DNA of 24,875 nucleotides from JAXHTH01 sp034211115 (GTDB taxonomy: Bacteria; Planctomycetota; Phycisphaerae; Phycisphaerales; SM1A02), in the NCBI GenBank assembly GCA_034211115.1, contig JAXHTH010000004.1, forward strand, positions 1 through 24,875, in the 5' to 3' direction. The notes below the pieces were generated by a model that did no database searches, had not been told where the DNA came from, and saw only the letters and a program-made list of their open reading frames with translations. Shown in pieces: positions 6,560 to 12,834 of this stretch. The position numbers and the translations under genes are program-made. Position 1 is the stretch's first letter; the number at the start of each line of letters is the position of its first letter.

Positions 6560-6859
6560 TCAGTCCGCGGTGGGGTTCTCGATCCACCGCCCGTAACAGC
6601 GCGGGCAGAGATAGATGACCAGACGGCGGTAGACCTGGTCCATCATCTCCCGGGAGGACATCCCCTTCGTCTCCTCCACGATCCGCCTCATCTCCTCCTC
6701 GAAATCGCGCTGGAGATCCTCGAGCGTGAGCGGCGGCAGCTCCGGCAGGGGATAGGCCTCGATCTTCACCACGTAGAACAGTGGCTCGCCCGGCACGTAC
6801 AGCGCCCCGCAGCGATGGCAGACGATCCGATCCTCACCCGTTGCTTCCGCCTCGGCCAT
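6560..6859 (-). CDS. Small Cys-pair protein, probable zinc ribbon
   Basis: The 99-residue protein starts at ATG 6857-6859. It has an N-terminal CHRCG pair (residues ~14-18) and a C-terminal CPRC pair (residues ~85-88), separated by an acidic helical region (LTLEDLQRDFEEEMRRIVEE). The two CxxC pairs could bind one zinc ion and bring the ends together. There is no signal or membrane segment. I do not recognise a named family. It ends about 220 nt upstream of the DUF1579 promoter region on the same strand, so it could be the first gene of a loose unit. Confidence 0.65.
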   Translation of the reverse strand: MAEAEATGEDRIVCHRCGALYVPGEPLFYVVKIEAYPLPELPPLTLEDLQRDFEEEMRRIVEETKGMSSREMMDQVYRRLVIYLCPRCYGRWIENPTAD

Positions 6860-6948
6860 GTCCGGCTCCGATCCGCGGCCCGCCGGGCAGTTGACCGCCG
6901 TCGTCGCGGCCTGTCAACGCCGGAGGGAGGCGTGGGCCTGCCGCCTCC

Positions 6949-6983
6949 GGCTGACTGCTGATCGCGGATGGCTCTCTGCTGCC
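6949..6983. repeat. Short heptamer array, left of the YgbA-family gene
   Basis: Five successive heptamers (GGCTGAC, TGCTGAT, CGCGGAT, GGCTCTC, TGCTGCC) fit the consensus GGCTGAT seen in the larger array at 7360-7464. The ATG at 6968 falls inside it, which argues against that codon as the start of the next gene. Confidence 0.55.
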
Positions 6984-6991
6984 GCGCTACC

Positions 6992-7351
6992 ATGCCGGCG
7001 CTGATGAGCCGCTTGCAGCGAAGACGGGAACGCGAACGCAGGACGGTCGAATCGATGATCGCCCTGTTCTGCCGCGATGTCCATCGAACGGATGACGGCC
7101 TGTGCCCGGCCTGCGCTGAACTTGCCGCCTACGCGCGGAAGCGTCTCGAGAAATGCCCCTTCGGCGCCGACAAGCCGACCTGCGCCGACTGTCCGATCCA
7201 CTGCTACCAGCCCGCGATCCGCGAGCAGATTCAGCAGGTGATGCGCTACTCCGGCCCGCGGATGCTGCTGCGGCACCCGTACCTCGCGCTCCGGCACATG
7301 CTCGACAGCCGGCGCGAAGCGCCGAAGAAGCCGCCGCGCCGGGCGGGTTGA
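6992..7351 (+). CDS. YgbA-family protein (nitrous oxide-stimulated promoter family)
   Basis: The 119-residue protein has the conserved features of the YgbA family: RRERERRTVESMIALFCR, a Cys-rich core with CPAC, KRLEKCPFG, KPTCADCPIHCY, and a C-terminal MRYSGPRMLLRHPYLALRH. In E. coli the homologue belongs to the nitric-oxide-responsive NsrR regulon. The six to seven cysteines suggest metal or iron-sulphur binding, which is inferred. The start is uncertain: ATG 6992 is used because the ATG at 6968 lies in heptamer repeat DNA; ATG 7004 is also possible. No clear ribosome site precedes any of them. It is the only plus-strand gene between 5.6 and 12 kb and is bracketed by heptamer arrays. Confidence 0.85.
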   Translation: MPALMSRLQRRRERERRTVESMIALFCRDVHRTDDGLCPACAELAAYARKRLEKCPFGADKPTCADCPIHCYQPAIREQIQQVMRYSGPRMLLRHPYLALRHMLDSRREAPKKPPRRAG

Positions 7352-7359
7352 TTGGGTGG

Positions 7360-7464
7360 GGTTATTGGTTGTTGGTGGCCGGCTGTTGGTCAGCAACCGA
7401 TGGCCGGGGGCTGCCTGCTGTTGGGTGATGGCTGATCCCCGATGGCTCATGGCTCTCCGCCCCT
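7360..7464. repeat. 15-unit heptamer array (consensus about GGYTGNT)
   Basis: The 105 bp read in one phase as GGTTATT, GGTTGTT, GGTGGCC, GGCTGTT, GGTCAGC, AACCGAT, GGCCGGG, GGCTGCC, TGCTGTT, GGGTGAT, GGCTGAT, CCCCGAT, GGCTCAT, GGCTCTC, CGCCCCT. It fills the gap between the YgbA-family gene and the 3' end of the serine hydrolase gene. Translations of it (rich in Asn, Gln, Thr) are not genes. Confidence 0.8.
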
Positions 7465-7497
7465 CGATGCCATGATGCCATGCCCTTTCGGCTTCGC

Positions 7498-9129
7498 CTA
7501 CGGGCATTCGCCCCACGCGGCGAGGAGGGCGAGAAGGTCGGCGGTGTCGGTGTCGCCATCATCATCCACATCGCCATCACCCGTCCCCCACGCGCCGAGC
7601 AGAACCAGCAGGTCAGCGGTGTCGACATCGCCGTCACCGTCGAAGTCGGCCGGGCAGTGGAATTGAAAGTCGTCCAGGATGGTCTTCGCCAGATCAGAGA
7701 GCGAGATCGTGCCCGCATCCGCATTGGCGAGGATACTGATGGCCAGGTCGGCTTCGGGGCGAAGCACGAACGCACTCGTGTAGCCGGCCCGGCTGCCGCC
7801 GTGCCCGACTTGCGTGACCGGTTCGCCCGGCAGGGTGTGCGTGAAGAATCCGATGCCGTAGTATCGCTCGTAGGGGCAGTTGGGATCGCACATCAGATCG
7901 CTTGTCTTCTCCCAGAGGCGGCGGACACCGGCCTGGGAGAGCAGGCCATCCGGGTTGTGATAACTGTCCAGGAGCGCCTCGGCAAAGTGCGCCACATCGA
8001 TCACTGAGGCGATGACACCACCCGCAGGATCACGTGCTTGCGCCGATGCCTCGTCCAGATGGTAGTACTGGAACGTGTAATCATCACCGGGCAGATCATC
8101 GCTGCTGTAGAAGTTGTCGACGCACCGGTCGTCGTCCGGGCTCACGAGATTGATGTAAGGCCCGACATGCATGACCGGTCCCTGCGACAGCCCCGCTTCG
8201 TGGCCAATCGGCGTTCCCACCGCCCGGGTGCCGTCGAGTGATGCCGTGCACATGCCGGCCGGATCGAAGATCCGTGTCTGCAGAACGTGCTGGAAGGGTT
8301 CCCCGGTCTTGTTCACCATGTACGCGCCGGCGAGCGAGTAGTTGAATGCGGAGTATTCGAAGCCACCGCCCAGGTTGCCGTACACCTCACTGTCGTAATG
8401 CGGCGACACGAGATCATCAGGTTCCAGCCAGAAGGCGATCAGGTCATTGATGTAACAGAAGAGGTGCAGCGCGCCGGAATCCAGTTTGAAGGCGCCCTGA
8501 TGACAGAGCAGTTGCCCGAGTGTGCGATCGCCGTCATCCAACTGCTGGGTCGCGTCCTCATCGTCGACGAAATCATCCAGCGAGAGGACACCGTCTTCAT
8601 GCAGGACCACGGCGGCGGCCGCCACGATGGACTTGCTCGTTGAACCTACTCGATACAGGCGATAGATCCCGTCCGGATCATGCGCGTACTGGCCCTGGCC
8701 CACATACGCAAAGGCATCCGCGAAGTGGATGACACCGTTCTTGACGACGGCGAACGCGATATGCACGATGAAAGCGCCGTCGTTTGGATCCACCAGCTTC
8801 AGAGCAATACGCTCGCGGGCCCTGCATTCGGGGCGTGCGTCGTTGTCGGGATCCAGGTCCATGGGTCCGCACGTTTGCCAGTCAAACCCGGGGTCATAGT
8901 GCAGGATCGGACAGGAGTCCTCCGCGTCAGGGAGCCCATCCCGATCCGTATCCGGATCGCCGTCAATCGGCCCGGCTTGTGGATGAGCCACCGGCCCGGC
9001 CCGTTCAGGTTCGTCGGCCGACGGCCCCTCGCTCGCGCTCATCGGATCGGCACCTTGCGCGATATTCGCCGCGACCAGGAACGAGCTCGCCCATCGGAAC
9101 AACCGGGAAGAACTCTTTCGATCGCGCAC
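7498..9129 (-). CDS. Exported class C beta-lactamase-like serine hydrolase with GC-type dockerin pair
   Basis: The 543-residue protein starts at GTG 9127-9129 with GAGGAGAG about 7 nt upstream. After a signal-like N-terminus (RWASSFLVAANIAQGA) come an acidic linker with a thrombospondin type 3-like DGDPDTDRDGLPDAEDSCP, then a serine-hydrolase domain of the beta-lactamase/esterase fold. It has S163-T-S-K166 (SxxK), the second-motif region FEYSAFNYSLAG at ~257-268, and GHGGSRAGY with HGG at 443-445. The usual YxN reads Y259-S-A261, so the Asn is replaced. Residues 492-543 are two EF-hand-like Asp-rich modules (DFDGDGDVDTADLL, LLGAWG), the GC-type dockerin found in Phycisphaerae. They probably bind calcium and anchor the protein at the cell surface. 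The substrate cannot be told from sequence. Confidence 0.88.
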   Translation of the reverse strand: MRDRKSSSRLFRWASSFLVAANIAQGADPMSASEGPSADEPERAGPVAHPQAGPIDGDPDTDRDGLPDAEDSCPILHYDPGFDWQTCGPMDLDPDNDARPECRARERIALKLVDPNDGAFIVHIAFAVVKNGVIHFADAFAYVGQGQYAHDPDGIYRLYRVGSTSKSIVAAAAVVLHEDGVLSLDDFVDDEDATQQLDDGDRTLGQLLCHQGAFKLDSGALHLFCYINDLIAFWLEPDDLVSPHYDSEVYGNLGGGFEYSAFNYSLAGAYMVNKTGEPFQHVLQTRIFDPAGMCTASLDGTRAVGTPIGHEAGLSQGPVMHVGPYINLVSPDDDRCVDNFYSSDDLPGDDYTFQYYHLDEASAQARDPAGGVIASVIDVAHFAEALLDSYHNPDGLLSQAGVRRLWEKTSDLMCDPNCPYERYYGIGFFTHTLPGEPVTQVGHGGSRAGYTSAFVLRPEADLAISILANADAGTISLSDLAKTILDDFQFHCPADFDGDGDVDTADLLVLLGAWGTGDGDVDDDGDTDTADLLALLAAWGECP

Positions 9130-9426
9130 AGAATGCTCTCCTCGAGCTCACGCGACAGTTCCGTGTCGGCTGCCGCTCGGTTCCGTCGCCGGGGTCCTCG
9201 CGTATCAGTCTAACGGCACCCGGTGCGAAATCCAGAGTGATTCAATGAGTCGGGGAAAGTCACCTGTTTCCGGACGCGCATTCGGAACAGGAACGGTCCT
9301 TGTGAGCCGAGATTACTTCATTCGATTTTCGCGCGGCTCCGGCGCCGGGCCTCGCTGCCGATTCCGCCCTGCCTCGGGGCGCTGCTCGCGTGCTTTTAGG
9401 GATCGGTTCGAATCACGCCCAGGCGC
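9130..9426. other. 297-bp intergenic region with no recognised gene
   Basis: It lies between the two dockerin genes. Apart from the ribosome site of the serine hydrolase (just above 9129) I see no REP palindrome, short-period array or RNA gene. It has a GGTTCGAATC string near 9404 that is not part of a tRNA fold. Confidence 0.5.
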
Positions 9427-10143
9427 TTACGAGCATTCACCCCAAGCGCCCAGCAGAGCCAGCAGATCGGCGGTGTCCGTATCGCCGTCGCCGTCCACAT
9501 CGCCGTCGCCCGTGCCCCACGCGCTGAGCAGAAAGAGCAGGTCGGCGGTATCGACATCGCCGTCGCCGTCGAAATCGGCCGGACATTCGCCGCCGATGAC
9601 GACATGATCCACCACCGCAAAGAAGCAGCCGTCATGCGCCGGTCCCCACCCGTTGAGGCGCAGGGTGTCGAACTCGACGCCGGAGATGGAGACGGTGTAA
9701 TGCTGGTAGCCGTAGGGGAACTCGATGACGGTCGAGCCGTTGAGCTCGTCGTCGAGGTAGGCCTCGAGGGTCATGCCGTTGCCGACCTCCGACCCGCCCC
9801 AGAACTCCAGGGACGCGGAGGTTTGGACCTCGCCGGTGGTCATCTTGAACTCGCCGCAGCGGCTGTAGGCGAGGGGCGGGCCGGGCGCCCAGCCGCCGAA
9901 GCCGAGCGTGTTGGGCGGCGTGAAATGCGGATCCCCGCTCAGGTCGCCGTCCGCCCGTTCGCAGACGAACCAGTTGGGATCGCCCTGGAGACGTCGATCG
10001 AAGTCGAAGAATGTGATGCCGCCGTCCTCGAAGCTGCCGTAGAGGATCCCTTCCTCGAACTGGTCGAAATCCGCCACCCCGCCCGGGGCTGCGCCGGTGA
10101 GCGAAATCGCCGCCATCAGGCCTGTTACGTATCGCACGTTCAT
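9427..10143 (-). CDS. Exported GC-type dockerin domain-anchored protein
   Basis: The 238-residue protein starts at ATG 10141-10143 with GGAAAGGAG about 7 nt upstream. A signal peptide (YVTGLMAAISLTGAAPGGVA) is followed by a beta-rich domain of ~160 residues with no recognised family. It has a lectin- or CBM-like look (FDQFEEGILYGSFEDGG, YQHYTVSISGVEFDTLRLNG, FFAVVDHVVIGG), as in secreted proteins that describe themselves only by their sorting tail. It ends with two dockerin modules almost identical to those of the serine hydrolase (DFDGDGDVDTADLL, then DGDTDTADLLALLGAWGEC). The pair of genes therefore shares a localisation route, probably via calcium-dependent docking. Confidence 0.85.
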   Translation of the reverse strand: MNVRYVTGLMAAISLTGAAPGGVADFDQFEEGILYGSFEDGGITFFDFDRRLQGDPNWFVCERADGDLSGDPHFTPPNTLGFGGWAPGPPLAYSRCGEFKMTTGEVQTSASLEFWGGSEVGNGMTLEAYLDDELNGSTVIEFPYGYQHYTVSISGVEFDTLRLNGWGPAHDGCFFAVVDHVVIGGECPADFDGDGDVDTADLLFLLSAWGTGDGDVDGDGDTDTADLLALLGAWGECS

Positions 10144-10270
10144 GTCGCGCTCCTTTCCCTGGCATGTCGATGGCACGCGGCCGAACGTCGCGTGTACACA
10201 CCGAAACCGTCACATGTCTCGCGCGGGACACGTCCGGCGGCCGGCCGTCGCCCGCAAAGCCCGCCCGCGC

Positions 10271-10298
10271 AGTGTATCGGACGGCGGTGTCGGCTCAA
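10271..10298 (-). promoter_or_regulatory. Candidate sigma-70 promoter for the dockerin gene
   Basis: On the minus strand TTGAGC (10298-10293) and TACACT (10276-10271) are separated by 16 nt, each matching four of six consensus bases. The leader to the ATG at 10143 would be ~120 nt. Confidence 0.35.
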
Positions 10299-10342
10299 GA
10301 GAATTCCGCGCCCATCCGGCGCCCGGCCCCTCCCGGGGCCCC

Positions 10343-10438
10343 CGCGGATCTTCATCCGCAACTACGATTCACGCCGTCTCTTCGTGACTTCGTCTCTCCG
10401 TCTCTTTCCCCGTTCGTCGCTCCGTCGCTCCGTCGCTC
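10343..10438 (-). repeat. Composite element 1: palindrome plus 8-unit octamer array
   Basis: GCGGAT-CTTC-ATCCGC (about 10343-10359, imperfect) is followed after 15 nt by eight octamers at 10375-10438 (CGTCTCTT, CGTGACTT, CGTCTCTC, CGTCTCTT, TCCCCGTT and three CGTCGCTC). The array lies entirely inside the 3' end of the minus-strand gene at 10369-10923 and encodes its C-terminal ~22 residues. Confidence 0.8.
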
Positions 10439-10923
10439 ATCCTCCACGCACACCCGCACTCGGGGCACACCGTCGCGCCGTCTCGGTCATCGGCGGCCAG
10501 CCCCTCCAGGTTGTAGCCGCAGTGCGGGCAGCGGCGATGGCCGAGCATGATGCGCTTCACGCGATGAAAGCGCAGCTTCCGCGCGCCGGCCCACAGGCCG
10601 AACACGACCAGCGCCAGGCAGATGACGTTGATGACGGTGAGGATTCTCCCGACCGTGTCGAGCCCGCCGCTGAAGAAGTACGCGCGCAGAAGCAGGCCAA
10701 TCACGCCGATGGCGCCGCAGATGAAGAACGTCCACGTCGCGATACGGCTCGCCCGCGCATAGCCCGGGCCGATGTCCTCGGCGATCGCGCGCAGCACATC
10801 GGCCTCGATCACATCATGCCGGCGCAGCATGTGCATCATCATCGGATCGAGCTGCCTGACCTTCCGCCCGCGCGCATCGCGGATGTGCATCGAGACCTTC
10901 GTTCTGCGGTGCGGCTCGCTCAT
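10369..10923 (-). CDS. Zinc-ribbon membrane protein, paralogue 1 of a tandem family
   Basis: The 184-residue protein starts at ATG 10921-10923 with GAAGGAA just upstream. Three parts are visible. An N-terminal motif (residues ~14-45, DARGRKVRQLDP, LRRHDVIEADVLRAI) is shared with the next two genes. Two membrane segments follow (FFICGAIGVIGLLLRAYFF and ILTVINVICLALVVFGLWAG). A C-terminal zinc ribbon has CPHCGYNL and CPECGCAW. Both ends should face the cytoplasm. The last ~22 residues (ATERRTGKETERRSHEE) are encoded by octamer repeats and are probably not functional sequence. Family and function are unknown; proteins of this kind are common in planctomycetes. Confidence 0.8.
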   Translation of the reverse strand: MSEPHRRTKVSMHIRDARGRKVRQLDPMMMHMLRRHDVIEADVLRAIAEDIGPGYARASRIATWTFFICGAIGVIGLLLRAYFFSGGLDTVGRILTVINVICLALVVFGLWAGARKLRFHRVKRIMLGHRRCPHCGYNLEGLAADDRDGATVCPECGCAWRMSDGATERRTGKETERRSHEETA

Positions 10924-10938
10924 GGCGTTCCTTCACGC

Positions 10939-11002
10939 CCGCGGATATTCATCCGCGGCTATCACCCCCTGGTCCCTTCATCCCTCAGTCCCTTGATCCC
11001 TC
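10939..11002 (-). repeat. Composite element 2: palindrome plus 4-unit octamer array
   Basis: CCGCGGATATTCATCCGCGG (10939-10958) is followed after 12 nt by GGTCCCTT, CATCCCTC, AGTCCCTT, GATCCCTC (10971-11002). The palindrome starts 16 nt upstream of the ATG of paralogue 1, and the array overlaps the stop codon of paralogue 2 (10985-10987). Confidence 0.85.
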
Positions 11003-11485
11003 CTCCTTCATCCTCCACCCACACCCGCATTCCGGGCACACCGTCGCGCCGTCACTGTCATCGATGGGCAGGTTCTTCAGGTCGTAGCCGCAATGGGGGC
11101 AGCGGCCGTGCTTGAGCATCGCCGCGGCTATCTTTCCAAAGCGCGAACGCTTGATGTTGAACCAGAACACCCAGGGCAGAAGCGCGAAAAACGCGACCGA
11201 TGCGTGCTTGGCGTACGGGGCGTCGGTAAGGCCGCCGAGGATGAGCTCGGTGATGAAGAGGCCGCCGATGAGAAGCAGCCCGACAATGCCCACGATGAGG
11301 GAGGCGCGTTCGCGGGCCGTGATCCGCACGCCCTTCTCGCCGACGATGGCCCGCAGCACCCCGGCCTCGATCACATCATGTCGGCGCAGCAGATGCATCG
11401 TCACCGGATCGAGCTGCGTCACTTTCCGCCCGCGCGCATCGCGGATGCGCATCGAGCGTCCTGTTCTGTCCTTCGCTTCACTCAT
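10985..11485 (-). CDS. Zinc-ribbon membrane protein, paralogue 2
   Basis: The 166-residue protein starts at ATG 11483-11485; the ribosome site is weak. It has the same plan as its neighbours: DARGRKVTQLDP and LRRHDVIEAGVLRAI near residues 15-45, two membrane segments (SLIVGIVGLLLIGGLFITEL and HASVAFFALLPWVFWFNI), and a zinc ribbon with CPHCGYDL and CPECGCGW. The C-terminal KEEGSRD and stop codon lie in octamer repeat DNA, as in paralogue 3 (KEEGPRD), so both genes acquired or share the same repeat-derived end. A relay or anchoring role at the membrane is possible but not shown by sequence. Confidence 0.8.
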   Translation of the reverse strand: MSEAKDRTGRSMRIRDARGRKVTQLDPVTMHLLRRHDVIEAGVLRAIVGEKGVRITARERASLIVGIVGLLLIGGLFITELILGGLTDAPYAKHASVAFFALLPWVFWFNIKRSRFGKIAAAMLKHGRCPHCGYDLKNLPIDDSDGATVCPECGCGWRMKEEGSRD

Positions 11486-11500
11486 GATCGGCGCTCACCC

Positions 11501-11564
11501 CCGCGGATATTCATCCGCGGCTGTAACCCCTTGGTCCCTTAGTCCCTCAGTCCCTTGGTCCCTC
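11501..11564 (-). repeat. Composite element 3: palindrome plus 4-unit octamer array
   Basis: CCGCGGATATTCATCCGCGG (11501-11520), the same 20 bases as element 2, is followed after 12 nt by GGTCCCTT, AGTCCCTC, AGTCCCTT, GGTCCCTC (11533-11564). The palindrome starts 15 nt upstream of paralogue 2's ATG, and the array overlaps the stop codon of paralogue 3. Confidence 0.85.
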
Positions 11565-12098
11565 CTCCTTCACCTTCCACCCGCACCCGCATTCGGGACA
11601 CACCGTCGCGCCGTCCTGCTCATCCGGCGGCAGGCCGCGCAGATCATACCCGCAGTGCGGGCAGTGCCGATGCGCCAGCATCACCTTCCGGATCCTGCGG
11701 AACCGCACCTGCCGTGCGCGGACCCAGACGAGGATGGGCCAGACGACCATGTTGAGAAGCGCCACGCGGCTGAGATCGAAGATCTCCAGCCATCGGCCGT
11801 GTATGCAGACATCGACCGTGTGGATGATGAACACGAGGAAGATGACGGCCCAGGCGACGCCGAAGATGCGAAACAGCTTCTTCTGCTGGTCCGTCAGGCC
11901 GCTGCCGATCTCCCCGGCCATCGCCCGCAGGGACTCGGCGTCGATGACATCGTGCCGGCGGAGCAGCCGCAGCTCGACCGGATCGAGTTGCGTGACCCTC
12001 CGCCCGCGCGCATCCTTGATGTGCGTCAGCCGCTCCGTCTTGCTCCGTTTGCCGGCCGTCCCCTTCCAGCGGTCCGGCGATAGCCGGCGATCATTCAT
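11547..12098 (-). CDS. Zinc-ribbon membrane protein, paralogue 3
   Basis: The 183-residue protein starts at ATG 12096-12098, with GGAG 13 nt upstream. A longer basic N-terminus precedes the shared motif (DARGRRVTQLDP, LRRHDVIDAESLRAM). Two membrane segments follow (FRIFGVAWAVIFLVFIIHTV and ALLNMVVWPILVWV), then the zinc ribbon CPHCGYDL and CPECGCGW. It is the first gene of the three-gene minus-strand array. Its upstream region is shared with the divergent gene at 12220. The conserved N-terminal motif and ribbon against variable membrane segments suggest that the cytoplasmic parts do the conserved work. Confidence 0.8.
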   Translation of the reverse strand: MNDRRLSPDRWKGTAGKRSKTERLTHIKDARGRRVTQLDPVELRLLRRHDVIDAESLRAMAGEIGSGLTDQQKKLFRIFGVAWAVIFLVFIIHTVDVCIHGRWLEIFDLSRVALLNMVVWPILVWVRARQVRFRRIRKVMLAHRHCPHCGYDLRGLPPDEQDGATVCPECGCGWKVKEEGPRD

Positions 12099-12183
12099 GG
12101 CAGCGCATCGTCTCCGCAGAGGATACGCGGCGGGGGCCGCGGCGGCCCGTCAGGCACCGGCCCGGGACCGTCGCCGTCCGTCT

Positions 12184-12211
12184 GTTGACGGGACGCGACA
12201 GCCCGTATCAT
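12184..12211 (+). promoter_or_regulatory. Sigma-70-like promoter, almost abutting the start codon
   Basis: TTGACG (12184-12189), a 16-nt spacer and TATCAT (12206-12211) make the best promoter match in the window. Transcription should start near 12218-12219, one or two bases before the ATG at 12220, so the transcript would be nearly leaderless even though GAGGA lies at 12212-12216. Confidence 0.6.
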
Positions 12212-12219
12212 GAGGACAG

Positions 12220-12792
12220 ATGTTCCACGTTTCGAAGCCCGATGCGGATGACCTCAGGAAGCTCATCGACCTGCCGCTTCCGCTACGCGACGATGAGCTT
12301 GTGGAGATCCGCGATCAGGTTCTGAAGCGGCATGGGTGGGATCCGAAGCGGACGCTGCTGGTGACGGCGGTCTTTCTGGGGGCTTCAGCGATCACGATCC
12401 TGATTCTCGAGATGCTCATTCGGCACCGCGCCGGGCTGTGGCTTGCCCGCGAGGTGCGCATCGCGGCGTTCGTCGGCATCCTCGCCGCCTCGATCGCCCT
12501 GTGGCGGACGCGCTGGTTCGCCCTCGAATTCCGCAGGCAGATCCGCATGAAGGGCTTCGATTTCTGCGTGAAGTGCGGGTATCGCCTGGACAATCTCGCG
12601 CCGGATTCAGCGCACTGCCCGGAGTGCGGCGCGCCGCACTGGCCTGACACCTGCCCGTTCTGCCTGCACTGGCTGCGCGACCTCAAGCCGAAGGCGAAGC
12701 GATGTCCCGGCTGCGGCGCGACGCCCGAGGCGATGGCCGGGCATCTGCGTGAGAGGGCGGAGGCGTCCGCGGATATGCATCCGCGGCTGTGA
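12220..12792 (+). CDS. Zinc-ribbon membrane protein, divergent relative
   Basis: The 190-residue protein has an N-terminal cytoplasmic part (LRKLIDLPLPLRDDELVEIR) and two membrane segments (LLVTAVFLGASAITILILEM and IAAFVGILAASIALW). These are followed by four CxxC-type pairs: CVKCGYRL, CPECGAPH, CPFCLHWL and CPGCGA, that is, two zinc ribbons and not one. It lacks the DARGR motif of the three paralogues on the other strand. Its last ~9 residues and stop codon come from the composite repeat palindrome at 12767-12786 (reading ASADMHPRL), so the natural C-terminus was probably extended or replaced by repeat insertion. Confidence 0.78.
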   Translation: MFHVSKPDADDLRKLIDLPLPLRDDELVEIRDQVLKRHGWDPKRTLLVTAVFLGASAITILILEMLIRHRAGLWLAREVRIAAFVGILAASIALWRTRWFALEFRRQIRMKGFDFCVKCGYRLDNLAPDSAHCPECGAPHWPDTCPFCLHWLRDLKPKAKRCPGCGATPEAMAGHLRERAEASADMHPRL

Positions 12793-12831
12793 TGCACTTT
12801 GTCTCTTCGTGTCTTCGTCTCTCCGTCTCTT
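12767..12831 (-). repeat. Composite element 4: palindrome plus 4-unit octamer array
   Basis: CCGCGGATATGCATCCGCGG (12767-12786) is followed after 13 nt by TGTCTCTT, CGTGTCTT, CGTCTCTC, CGTCTCTT (12800-12831). It lies between the convergent zinc-ribbon gene and mutL, and overlaps the end of the former. The orientation is the same as in elements 1-3. Confidence 0.85.
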
Positions 12832-12834
12832 CCT

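Noticed and set aside
7362..7516. Minus-strand frames running through the heptamer array
   Set aside because: Their residues are repeat-derived and Asn/Gln/Thr-rich with no conserved pattern; the serine hydrolase ends at 7498 with a complete dockerin pair.
9400..9420. tRNA-like T-arm string GGTTCGAATC
   Set aside because: No matching acceptor, D or anticodon stems can be formed around it on either strand.
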